A stretch of DNA of 64,000 nucleotides from Otatea glauca (taxonomy: Eukaryota > Streptophyta > Magnoliopsida > Poales > Poaceae), in the NCBI GenBank assembly GCA_036346275.1, contig CM070713.1:76748382-76812381 (forward strand), written 5' to 3'. The position numbers were made by a program, and so were the translations under genes. Position 1 is the stretch's first letter; every line of letters begins with the position of its first letter. Under the pieces are notes generated by a model. That model did no database searches, was not told the origin of the DNA, and saw only the letters and a program-made list of their open reading frames with translations. Shown piece by piece: positions 12,242-23,534 of this stretch.

Positions 12242-12670
12242 TCAACGATATCGTGCTAAGAGAAAGGCAAAAGAAAACGCCCGCAGGCTAACACTTCGCC
12301 AATATAGGTGACGATGATGCCATGGATGTAGATACCCCACTTACCTCATCCTCACAGAATAGCCTGGACATCGATGCTGCAGCCATTATTATGGCAAATG
12401 AAGAGAAAACTTCTGCCGATGACATAGAAGCAGAAATCAATGCATATTTTACAGATTCTGTTTAATGCATTTTCTTTAGATTATGGTTGTTAGCATTTTC
12501 TTTAAATAATGAATTGTAAGCTCTAGAAGAGCATACTTCTTTCATGAATAAATACGCGATTTATTCTTTATTCCAGTATTCTTCAAATTTGCAAGCAATA
12601 TTTGGTTTATTTTGCCTCTATCTGATTAAGAATTATATTTCTTTTATCTAGAAATCGTGTAGCGCCCAAA
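12242..12670 (+). other. gag-pol linker of the copia element
   Basis: The gag frame stops at 12239-12241. The following 430 bp are AT-rich and include a decayed acidic coding stretch. No intact ORF. Confidence 0.4.
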
Positions 12671-15600
12671 TGGAAGAGATATGCATTGTTGATAGTGGCA
12701 CAACAAATACCATCTTAAGAGAGTCTAAGTATTTCCAATCGATCACGAAGAACATTTGGAAAGATTACTACGATCGCAGAAGCGACTCATATGTAATCGG
12801 CTCGGGAAGAGCCACTATTATATTGCCTATGGGTACAACTCGTAATTGAAGAAGCCCTTTGTACCTTGAATCAACACGCACTCTCTTAAGTTTCAAAGAC
12901 ATCCGCGCCAATGGTTTTCACGTAGAAACCAATGAAGAAAATGGCAAAGAATACTTGTGCATTGTGAAGCACGCGGTATGTGGAAAAATGGTATTAGAAA
13001 AATGTCCTCATATGAATCAGGTTGTACTACACGAATATTCATGCACCAAGTGTATACTTCCTTGAAGGTCGCTTTTAGAAGCTCTGAGTTATTTTCTTTA
13101 TGGCATGGTAGATTAGGCCATCTTGGTCTTAGAATGATGAGAAATATAGTGAACAACTCACAAGGTCATGGCATTAATGTTAAAAATTTCTCGAATCATG
13201 AAGATTTTGTGTGCCCCGCATGTGCCACTGGGAAATTAATAACTAGACCCTCTGTTATGAAAGTGCAAAGTGAAATCCTGCATTCTCGAACGCATCCGGG
13301 GATATTTGCGGTCCGATTCAGCCCTATCGTGGTCGTTTCGATACTTTATGGTGCTCATCGATGCTTCCTCGAAATGGTCGCATGTATGCTTGTTGTCAAC
13401 AAGAAACCATGCTTTTGCAAAGCGATCTCGCAGATCATAAGAATTAAGAATGCTTTCCCGATCATCGCGTGAAGTCCATTAGAATGGACAATGCCGAGAA
13501 TTTACTTCAAAGGCATTTGATGATTATTGCACGCAACAGAGGATAGCGATTGAGCACTCCATACCGCACGCCCATACGCAGAATGGACTAGCGAAGCACT
13601 AATAAAGAGGATTAAGTTCATTGCCGCACCGCTTTTGCAGAGTTGTAACTTGCCCAACACCGTTGGGGACACGCGATCGCACGCAGCAGTTCTTATCAAT
13701 TTTAGACCGTCGGCCTACAACATCCATTCTCCTATGCGGCTTGTGCACGGATCATCCCAAAATCTCCTATCTTAGAAAATTTGGGTGTATGGTATATGTA
13801 CCTATACCACCCTCATGATCGCAATGGGCCCTCTCCGCAAGTCCGGGATATACGTTGGTTATGAGAGTGCATCCATAATCGTATTTGGAACTCATGATTG
13901 GAGACTTGCATACACCCGATTCGATTGCATCTTTGACGAGGATCGTTTCCGTCATTAGGGGAGGAAATCAACCTTTGGATGAAAAATGCCGGAAATCATA
14001 TGGCATTCCACCGATCCCGCACATGACCCCGAACTAATGAAGCAAATCAAGAAGTCCGTAAGATAATTGATTTGCGAATTTAGCAAATGAATTGCTCGAT
14101 CATTTTGTGATTTGAAGGCGTGGTTAAGTCGCATGTACCCGCAAGGAATGCACCAGAGAGGGTGGAAATACCAAAGAAAATAGAAGGTATCCCTCAACCT
14201 ATTCAGAGGCCTCAAAGAAAAAGAACAGGAAAACTGGCTCCTCAAACCCAAAGTACCCGGAGACGTCTGAGAAAATCAAGCAGAGGACTTACCACAACCA
14301 ATCACGAAAATGCCCCAAGGAAAGAAAGGGAGCAGTTGAGACTGCACTGGAAAGAAGCCAACAGGAAAGGCAATTCCAGACTTGAATCTTCCACTGCAGG
14401 AAGCCGTCGAAAATAATGTGTGCGCACACATAGGCGATGAAAAGCTAAAGGAACTTGCTCCTGCGATAGGGAATAGCAGTGAAGAGCAAGTGGAAGTGCA
14501 TGAAGCACCCCATGAAGAAATGGCCATAAACTTTGTAATAACAGGAGAATCCCTGAATAGAGCAACAGCCAACGTTGATGCATACTTTGCAAAGAAGATT
14601 GCCTCGATCATTGATCATGATCCCGAGCCTGCATCTCTCGTAGAGTGCAAGAAAAGGCTAGATTGGGAAGAATGGAAAAGGCAATTCACTGCAGAGTTAG
14701 TCTCTCTGAACAAGAGAGAGGTGTTTGGGCCCGTATGCCGCACACCTCCCCATATAAACCCCAGAGGTCACAAATGGTTCTTTGTTCGAAGAGAAATGAA
14801 AACAACGGTTGTAAGGTACAAAGCAAGGCTTGTAGCTCAAGGTTTCACTCAACATTCGGAGTTGATTATGAAGAAACCTATTCTCCGGTCATGGGAGGAA
14901 TTACCTTTAGATATTTGATCTCAATGGCATCAACTTGAAGTTGAGAATGAAGCTAATGGATGTTGTCACAACATATTTAGTATGGAAACTTGGATTCGAG
15001 ATATACATGAAAGTCTGGAAGGAATTCCTATCTCGAACCAAGACGGAGCAAATAGAAACCTGACAAAGTGTGAAATTGGAGAAATCTTTGTATGGGCTAA
15101 AGCGATCAGAAGAATGTGGTACAATCGCTGAGTGATTTTCTCTGCAAGAAAGGCTACACAAACAAATAAGATTGTCCATGTGTGTTTATACAATGATCCC
15201 GAATGGATTCTCAGATAATCTCCGTCTATGTAGATGACTTGAACATCATTGGGACGGATGAAGAAATTACTTGAAGTCTGAGTTTGAAATGAAAGATTTG
15301 GGTAAAACCAAGTTTTGTTTAGGCTTGCAGCTTGAACATGTCCAAGGAGGAATCTTGGTACATCAATCAACCTACACACGTAAAGTGTTGGAAAGGTTTG
15401 GATTTGAAAAAGCATATCCTGCGAAGACTCCAATGGTCAAGGTCACTTCAAGCGCACCTAGACCCATACTGCACCTAGAGAAGAGGGGAGGAAGTCCCGG
15501 GAGCAGAATTCATATATCGAGTGCGATTGAGCGCTCATGTACCTTGCGAATAGCACCAGGCCGGACATTGCGTTCGCCGTGAATTTGCTAGCTCGGTACA

Positions 15601-16238
15601 GTGCAGAACCCACCAAAAGGCATTAGAAAGGGATCAAAGACATCTTCCGCTACCTCCAAGGAAGCAAAGATCTTAGTCTGTTTTTCAGAAGAAACAATGA
15701 ATTGAATTTGGTTGGCTATGCCGATGCTGGGTATTTATCAGACCCGCATACTGGCAAGTCCCAAACTAGCTATATTTTCCTATGTGGAGGAACAGCAATT
15801 TCTTGGAAGTCGTCTAAGCAGACTCTCGTCTCAACGTCGACAAACCACTCGAAAATCATCGCTTTGTATGAAGCATCTCGTGAATGTGCATGGCTCAGAA
15901 GAATGGTTCACCACATCCAGAAGTCATGTGGTTTGAACATTGAGCAAACTCCCACGATAATTTATGAAGATAATGCAGCTTGTGTTGCCCAAGCACAAAT
16001 GGGTTATGTAAAGAGCAATCTCACGAAGCATATCAACCCCAAGTTCTTCTATGCTCACGAATTGCATAAGATGAACGAAATCAAGATATTGCATACTAAG
16101 TCATGTGAAAATCTTGCAGATTTGTTCACAAAATCACTCCCAGCATCTATCTTTGAAAGGTGCGTGAAAGGAATTGGGATGATGAGACTTAGAGAAGTGC
16201 AGATTTCAGGGGGAGATATTTCACATACTCCCACATGA
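12671..16238 (+). pseudogene. copia pol (protease, integrase, RT, RNase H), many frameshifts
   Basis: Domain remnants in order: aspartic protease with the IVDSGTTN active-site motif near 12690; GAG-pre-integrase with WHGRLGHLG near 13100 and the zinc-binding CPACATGK near 13215; a heavily broken integrase core at 13260-13950; reverse transcriptase from about 14640 (WKRQF, RYKARLVAQGF near 14816) with the YVDDLNIIG catalytic box near 15230; RNase H/C-terminal part at 15702-16238 with YADAGY, a degraded 'HSKIIALYEA' box and EDNAACV. The open stretches fall in different frames, so frameshifts and stops separate nearly all domains. The order integrase before RT defines Ty1/copia. Confidence 0.9.
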
Positions 16239-16467
16239 ATCTCGAAGATGAATTATGAATACTCAACATGAATCTCGAAGAATAGCAATTGAAGTTGGGA
16301 GAATTGTACTCTTTTTCCTTAGCAAGTTTTTCATGAAGTTTTCTTGCATAAGGTTTTTAACGAGGCAATTCGTCCAACATAGTAAGCGTATGCTATGTAC
16401 TCTTTCTCCAAGTATTTTCCCCACTGGGTTTTTCTGGAGTTTTAATGAGGCATATGCATCTCGCGGC

Positions 16468-16484
16468 AAAGGGCCCAAGGGGAG
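16468..16484 (+). other. polypurine tract of the copia element
   Basis: AAAGGGCCCAAGGGGAG directly abuts the 3' LTR start at 16485, the expected plus-strand priming site. Confidence 0.75.
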
Positions 16485-16712
16485 TGTTGGGAAATCCAGA
16501 TGGCCCATTGAAGGCCCATGCTGGTCCCTTAGCCTAAACCCTGGGTGAGCGCTATAAAAGGAGGAGGGGGTCCCCCCTGATGTTCAAGCAATCATTAGCA
16601 ATAAAGAATTTCCGCTGTTGCTCTCCCTAAAAACGTGTCTCTCTCTTTTTCTGTTCTCCAATTCAGATCTGTTCGGGAACCCCGGACTATTCGATAGCGA
16701 GGTTCCTTAACA
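16485..16712 (+). repeat. 3' LTR of the copia element
   Basis: 228 bp, TGTTGGGAAATCC to CCTTAACA, with the same gcgctataaaagg and aataaa signals as the 5' copy. It carries extra agg and cc relative to the 5' LTR. Confidence 0.93.
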
Positions 16713-17114
16713 GTTTTAACTACATAACATTTGACCTTAAATCGATTTATTTTATCTAATTAATTCTAAAAAATATACACGGAACATCATCCATGAACTA
16801 ACGAAGTATTCGGAAATAATGCATGGAACATTCCTTTTACCTGCCGAACATCAGAAGTTGAAAGTGGTCCATGTTCCGCTGGCCTGTTCCACTAATTTTT
16901 ATCGTTTGTTTCGTAATAAATGTTATCACTATGTCAAATATATGTAAAATTTGTTTTATTTTGTATAATTCATAGTAAAAAACATGATAATTCAAACGGA
17001 CCGTGAAATGAATACGCGGTTCAAATGATATAGGCTTCTGAAATTTTTGAGAAATATTGCAAATGAAAAGGGCGTCCATTTGGCCCACCAAGCGGCAGAC
17101 TGCTAGCCGCTAGG
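16713..17114. other. AT-rich flank, nothing recognised
   Basis: Host sequence on the right side of the copia insertion. No coding or repeat signature that I can support. Confidence 0.4.
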
Positions 17115-18043
17115 TAGAGGTGAGAGTTTAGTCAGGTTTTTTTGACTGGTCCGTGGCACGAAAGGTACTACACGACACTCATGCACATGCCTGGACTAGT
17201 ACGGTATGAATGACAGAGTCGTGCTGGGCCTCACGGTCAGACATGATGGGCGACACAGCACACCTACATAAGCCATGTTTAGGTCGGCACAGCACGAAAC
17301 AGACTCGATGGACCCGAAGCAGGCACGACGCAGCAGGATGCCTTGCCGCAACACCACAACATGTTGTCATCGTATTTAGAGAAAGAGGAGACAACAGAGA
17401 TGCCAAAAGATGTATAATGGAATCTGAAGAGTGTATGCTCACCGACACCGAGGGCACGCACCGAGCCGACTCTCCACTGTACCGCTCGCTGAGCGTGCCT
17501 GCGACACCCTGCATGGCCGTCTTTCCACTTGCCTCACACGGCCATCGACGCTACCATATCAGGCATGCGTTGACCTAGAACGCATGAACGATCTTGAAAC
17601 GGGAAGTAACTACTATGTATGCATATTGTTACAGTACTTTTTTTCTATACCAGAGCAATCTCACTCTGGGGTGTAAGGTTCTTAACGACAACTTTGTATC
17701 TGTACTTAATGAATAAAAAAAATTTAGTTCATTTTCCCCTAAATAATTGTGTGTACTAGATCCTCGCTGGCAGTCGACGCTCGCTCCTCGTCCTTGGTGC
17801 CGTTCATGAAGACGGACCAACGGCGACGGTGTCCATGATTTAACAAGTCCAACTGGATAAGTTATGGACCGGCATGGTACGGCGACACCATGGCGTGCTT
17901 TAAGCTGTGCTTGAGCCTCGCCGGAAACGAGTCAGACCGATACGGTATAGCGAGGTGCCCGTGCTAAACAGACACGGCACGCTATAGTTTGAAACCCGTT
18001 GGGTCTGTTCTGTGCTGCCGACATGGCCCAACTCCTATCTCTA
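17115..18043. mobile_element. decayed hAT-like non-autonomous element
   Basis: The left end reads TAGAGGTGAGAGTTTAGTC; the right end, inverted, reads TAGAGATAGGAGTTGGGCC. Subterminal sequence is rich in ggcacg/cgtgcc words, as in the hAT element at 62318-62779, which starts TAGAGGTGG. Flanks share gctag (ccgctagg left, catgctagg right), a possible eroded 8-bp duplication. Frames inside show no transposase. Confidence 0.4.
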
Positions 18044-20189
18044 CATGCTAGGTAACACTGCTTGATCTGATGAGAAGTCCTCCTATGCATTTGTTTGTAC
18101 GACTCCCTTGTTAATTGTTATTAGTAAGTAACAATACTCGGTCAACTCAAAGTTTCTCAAGTTATCAACTCAACGCGACTTTCACTTGGTCCTTTTGACA
18201 CCCCCTTCTTTGTTGTTGCATTTGCCCATAAGTTTTCTCATCTACCTCAGTTTTTTTTCTGAATCGATTGCATGTAAGAGATGTACAATAGTAAAGACGA
18301 CTACTATTTATATACTTCATATCATCAAAGAGAAAACTAAAGACAACTTCTATAGTGACTTATCTATTAAGTTTATCTCTATGGAATCCAACAATCTTTT
18401 AATTATGGTATAACAAATGATTGTTACAGACAATAACTCATACAATAAAATTTTATATTGTCTATATACCCTAAATGCACAAAGAGTCAACCACACTCAT
18501 GCTTCTCTTTATCTTCGTATCAGCAAAAAATCTTAACAAAATTTATAAACGACTAACATCGTATTATTGTACATACCTATAGAACTGAATATTGTTTCTC
18601 TTTTTTTTTCTTTTTGTTCACTTTTTCTCCAAAGTACCTTAGCTAGGTAATAACTACCGGAGCGACAGCAATACCGCATATCCTTCTCAATATTCGCATC
18701 TTGGAAATGTACAAGAGAACTTTTGGGACCTAGAAGCACCTAAAAAGCAACCACAAGTTACTATAGGCAAGGGCTCGACAATACATATGCCCAACATATT
18801 TCATACAAAAAATAACACATATCACACCAAAATTATCCCAATAATGCAAACCAATGAGACTAGCATAGGTAATATGATCTAAAAGAAGAATCAAACCCAT
18901 GCGTGCTGCTCAATATAGAGTGATAAGAGTTTTGGAAATTAAACATGGGCATGAAGAATATACTCTTCAGGTTTGTTTGGAGCAGGCTCAATATATAGCC
19001 CCTCCACTTTGATCCCTCAAAAAGGGAAAAATGGAACTGCTTCCACTAAGAAAAGAACCCCGAAAATGATATGCTCGATCAAAGACAAGGTGGTCTAGCT
19101 TCTTGCCATTCTCGTAGTGTATTCCACATGGATTGCCATTCCCGGCTACAGATCTCTTTCATTAAAACATTGCTAGTAAAAGAAGCGTAGTGTGAGATTA
19201 ACAAGTTTTAGTGGAGCTTGCATGTATATGCAAATATGCACGAGTCAGTTGGGTTTTTTTTTCAAGTTAAGATAAGCATAGTTTTTAATTCGTTTTAAAT
19301 TGTATCCGCGAGTCACCAGCGGCATACGAATTATACAGGATCACCTGCAAAAGGGAAGGAATTTCTGCCGTTGCAACTACCGGACCGGCACATGCAGGCC
19401 TCCGGCCAACTAGCCGAGCCAGCCAGGTTAACAGGCCGTCTCCTTCCAATTCTGGCATCCCTCGCAGTCGATCAGTTACCTCGGCGTCTCGTCGTCGAAC
19501 AGTAGTACGCCGGTCGCATTACATGACCGAGCTGATTCTACTTGTTTTGTTCCGATTTCACGTTGGCGTAGCAATCATTTGTCGCACATCTCTTCTGGTC
19601 CTAAGTTAAGGCTCGCGTTACGCACCACTCTTATCGGATTCTTCCAAGTCTGACGGCTCCATCGAGCGCATGGCATGAGACCAGAAGAAGAGAACGATGG
19701 CAACAGCTCGGCCTGATGAACGACAAGAATTTCTATTGGGCGTATGCTTTAGACCTACAACTCTATAGTTTTATAAAATGAGTTTCTAACATCATAAATC
19801 TAACACATATATTTGTAATTTGCTAAAAGTACAATAAAAGTAGTTCTAATGTCTTAAAAATCCTAAACTACCGAAATCGAAACGAAGTCAATTAACAAAT
19901 TTAACATATTGAAGATATGATCTTGTTATCTACCACTTTACAGATAGCCTTTCCGCAAGTAAATGCACAGTCCAGTTCTTCACAGCTTCCGTTAGCTTTC
20001 ACGTCAAATTGCCCATCTCATGGGCATTATCAATACTAGCCGAGGTCACGCGCTATGCTGTGTTGTGTGAATTTTCGGCGCGCGGCATTGCGTAGTGCGA
20101 AATTTAGAAAATTCGGTCACGCGACGCTACATCGCGTGAAATTTGGTCCGACGGATATTTCTAAAAAAATTGCGTAATTTCGATTTTCT
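18044..20189. other. intergenic, nothing recognised
   Basis: Mixed AT-rich sequence with one moderately GC-rich patch around 19320-19700. I see no domain-bearing ORF, RNA gene or bounded repeat. Confidence 0.4.
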
Positions 20190-20920
20190 TGGTTTTTTTT
20201 TAAATAGGCTGCTATGAGTCATCGGTGAATCTATGTATTGCTAAGAGTGTACCTGCTGATTTTTTTGGAGAAAACCGCTGATGATTTTTTTGGGAGAAAA
20301 CCGCGGAGGGACATAAACGTAATTTCTTTTTTTTTACGTAGTTTCAGTTTTCTTATTTTTATTAAAAAAATGGGTCGCTAGGACCCGCCGGTGAATCCAT
20401 AGACTACTATAAACCGTCGGCAAATCTGTAGTTTTTTTTGTTGAGAAAACTGTAGATTTTGTGTAACTTCGGTTTTCTTTTTTTAAAAAAAAATGTGTCG
20501 CCATGACCCGTTGGCGAATCTGTGGACTGCTATAAACCGTCGGGGATTTCTGTGCTTTTCTTAGAGGATCGTGGATTTTGCGTATTTTCGGTTTTCTTGT
20601 TTTTTTAAAAAAAAAATGAGTCGCTAGGACTCATCGGCGAATCTATGGACTGCTATAAAACATCGACGAATCTGTTTTTTTTAAGAAAACCGCGAAGGGA
20701 TCTAAACATATTTCTGTTTTTCTTTGGGTCCAATATGCTAAAAACCTATTTCTTGGGACTTAAACACATTTTTGTATTTTTTGGGTCTATTCTTCTAAAA
20801 ACCGTCGAAAGGATCTGAACATAAACCGTGGAGGGACCTAAACGTAATTTCACTTTTTTCGAGTCCTTTCTGTTAAAAAATCAATCGGAGGACCTAAATA
20901 TAATTTCAATTTTTTCAAAG
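20190..20920. repeat. cluster of degenerate ~124-bp repeats
   Basis: Three clear units align on gtcgctaggac...gaatctatggactgctataaa at about 20372, 20494 and 20618, with a partial fourth near 20205. Intervals are about 123 bp. The stretch is also studded with a second phrase, gagggacctaaacgtaatttc, near 20303, 20691, 20831 and 20885. Poly-T and poly-A runs separate the units. No coding content. Confidence 0.65.
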
Positions 20921-21971
20921 GAATTTCTCGCGAAGGCACTGACGTGGCAGGCCTGGTTGCCTCCAAAATCTCTTCGCTATATATGTATACTAGGAAAGAC
21001 GGAGACCACGGTGAGCAAAGATCCATCGCCTGGCTGAGCGATCTCGATCGGACAGCTCGGGAACGAGGACGGACATGTGCCGCCGAACGGCTAGCCAGCC
21101 AGCGGGCGAAGCGCGGAGAGCGCACCAGAACTAAAGTGATCCCAAGACATTGCACAGTAATTAATGTTATCCCCTTAAGCGTATAGTTCTCTTTTTCAGT
21201 TTTCAATGTTTGCATAAATTAGCATTTAGGTACTTACTTCACCAATTGGGATGTAAAGACACCGGTGGTTCTTTAGTTGGAAAAATAGATAGGTAGCATA
21301 GGTCACAAGCATGATGCAGCTACTGCTGGAAACATTAGACCAAGATAGCTATCAATAACAATCCCGAGTTTACAACAGCTGATGCCTGCATTGATAAATG
21401 CAAGTCAATAGAGATCAAATGTGCGTATTATAGTAGAATAGACTGTAATATAGATAAATTAAGGAAAACAACCATAAAGGTACCTTATTGAAGACTTGGT
21501 CCCTATTAGGGTGGACAAGACACCGGCAAAGAAAGCGCACCCAAGAACTAACAGCATGTTTGATAATATAGAGGCTAGTAATGACTGCTTGATGACACGA
21601 ATCATTCCATTTCTCAATGCATATATCGAGATAATCATCTCTCTCGCATTTCCAAAGGTAGCATTCAGAAACCCCCCAACTGCAGCTCAGAAAGGTTGAA
21701 TATTTACGAACTAAGCTGTTGAAGCAAAGCTTTGCATTGGAAAGCTAGCATAATACGAAATCAAAGAACCTACTTGTCGGACCAGTGTAGCAAGCAAGTT
21801 GCCTGCAGGAGACAAAGCAGCATCTATTAGGACATATCTCTAGGAAAATTCAGGCTTCTGCAGCATCCATTAAGACATATCTATAGGAAAATCCAGGCTT
21901 TTGCAGAATTCATTAGGACATATCTCTACTGGAAATGCAGAAAAATTCACTGGCACTTATTTAGTTGCATA
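20921..21971. other. intergenic, nothing firm recognised
   Basis: No bounded element or gene is supported. A short direct repeat of 'attaggacatatctctag/ataggaaaa' type occurs at 21820-21920. Confidence 0.35.
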
Positions 21972-23358
21972 TGAAGGGATACGGGTAGGCTACGCTAGCA
22001 CACAATTAAAAATCTACCTCGTAAACCAGAAAGCCACGCAAGTAAATGATCATGGATCGCTACCACTAGACGCAGCGGTGCGTGAAGGAAGTTGATGCGA
22101 CTGAATCAACGGCGCGCATCCGTTGCGAGAGTCGATCTTCCTCGTGTGGTGGCCGATTCTCCTCGCGCGGTGGTCAATCGTCCCGATCAGTGTCGCAGTA
22201 GCAGCAACACCTCTACTGGCGTCCACACGTTCTGGAAAAGAACGCCGTGTGTCGGTGTGCCAGCACCAGCGCGCACAGGAAGGATCAAGTAGAGACGGCT
22301 AGGGTTTCGGTCGCTACGCCCTCTCACATATCAATTACAACCACGAACTCCCTTTATATAGCCGTCCCCTCCCCTGCGGTGGAACCCTACATTAGGGCCC
22401 AACTGAAGGACAAAGCCCACTTGACCCATTAGTGACGGATCCAATCCATACCACTATATTCCAACCCCTTAAGTGTGTGACCCTGTAGGTTCAGTATATT
22501 TGGACACGACTCGAAAACACCTTTCCGATTGATAATCGATAGCAGTACCTAGCAGTACATATCGATTCCCAAATATCCATAAAGCATCGGACGAACCTAC
22601 TATAATATGATAATATCATGTTCCCTTTGCTTCGTGATATCAGATCAAGCTCAAGGCGAGAGTCATGTCATCATATGACAGCTCGATCTCTTCACTCATA
22701 CCGTAGTAGAATAATTTATCTGAATTGACTCTCAATCACATCCGGCATGGCCATGCTCTTACTTAATCCATCTACCTCGAGGGGCCCAGAGATATCTCTC
22801 CGTTATATAGGAGGAGCAAATTCCATCTTGATCATTCATGTACCTCAGCATGTTTCATAGTAAACTCGAAAGCTTCCTTTATAACTACCTTGTTAAAGAG
22901 TAGCGTTTGGTAACTCCTAAGTAAACCATTACACATCTAGGAAACTAATGAAGATCTCAGGTCTAAGGAATATACATACGCTATACATGAGACCAACTGA
23001 TGACACATAAGAATATATATAACAATTCTCGCAGTGTCTCATATGGGTCTATCCAACGCATGTTCTCTAACATGTGTCCACATTATTGATTAGATATCTC
23101 CATATCTCTATGACCTGTGAAACATGATCATCAATCAATACATGTGTTGATCTATGAAACATAATCGTCCTATATTATGATAACCGATCAGGGTAATTTG
23201 AATAATATCAATATATGGAAAAAGTTGCACGAACAAGTCACTTACTTGTTGATTAATCCAATCGATATTTATTCAAAGGATAAACAATTATATTGTTCCG
23301 TAAATATAAGACGTGATACAATCATCTCTATGATCGCTTCAAGGGCATATCACCAACA
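21972..23358 (-). mobile_element. solo LTR of a Ty1/copia-type retrotransposon
   Basis: Read on the minus strand it starts TGTTGGTGATATGCCC and ends TACCCGTATCCCTTCA, a TG...CA LTR of 1387 bp. The start is the familiar grass copia LTR type. A TATA motif (ggctatataaaggg on the minus strand) lies near 22350, followed by a leader-like GC-rich part. Flanking 5-mers are gcata (21967-21971) and acata (23359-23363), a target duplication with one mismatch. No internal region remains, so this is a recombination product of a full element. Confidence 0.8.
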
Positions 23359-23534
23359 ACATATCCCAAAATCTCGGCCAATGGCATTATACCAATTAAG
23401 ATGAAAAGGAAAACCCATCCTTGCTGGGAAGCATTCGAAAGAAGCAAACAAAATAATGAAGACATTAACACATCAGTCATGCAACCAATTTGGGTAAATA
23501 CAAAGGAAAAACAGAAACTTAGACATTAAAGAAT

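Larger units (their letters stand above)
9850..16712 (+). mobile_element. Ty1/copia LTR retrotransposon, both LTRs present, coding region decayed
   Basis: Two direct LTRs (9850-10071 and 16485-16712) begin TGTTGGGAAA and end CCTTAACA. Between them, in copia order, are gag with a zinc knuckle, protease, integrase, reverse transcriptase and RNase H remnants. A polypurine tract precedes the 3' LTR. Stops and frameshifts break gag and pol several times, so the copy cannot encode its own proteins. Flanks are ttttt on the left and gtttt on the right, an imperfect 5-bp target duplication probably blurred by the T-run. The insertion lies about 370 bp upstream of the inferred kinase leader exon. Confidence 0.92.

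Noticed and set aside
22092..22432. Small frames in the GC-rich part of the solo LTR
   Set aside because: They lie within LTR leader sequence and have no known motif.
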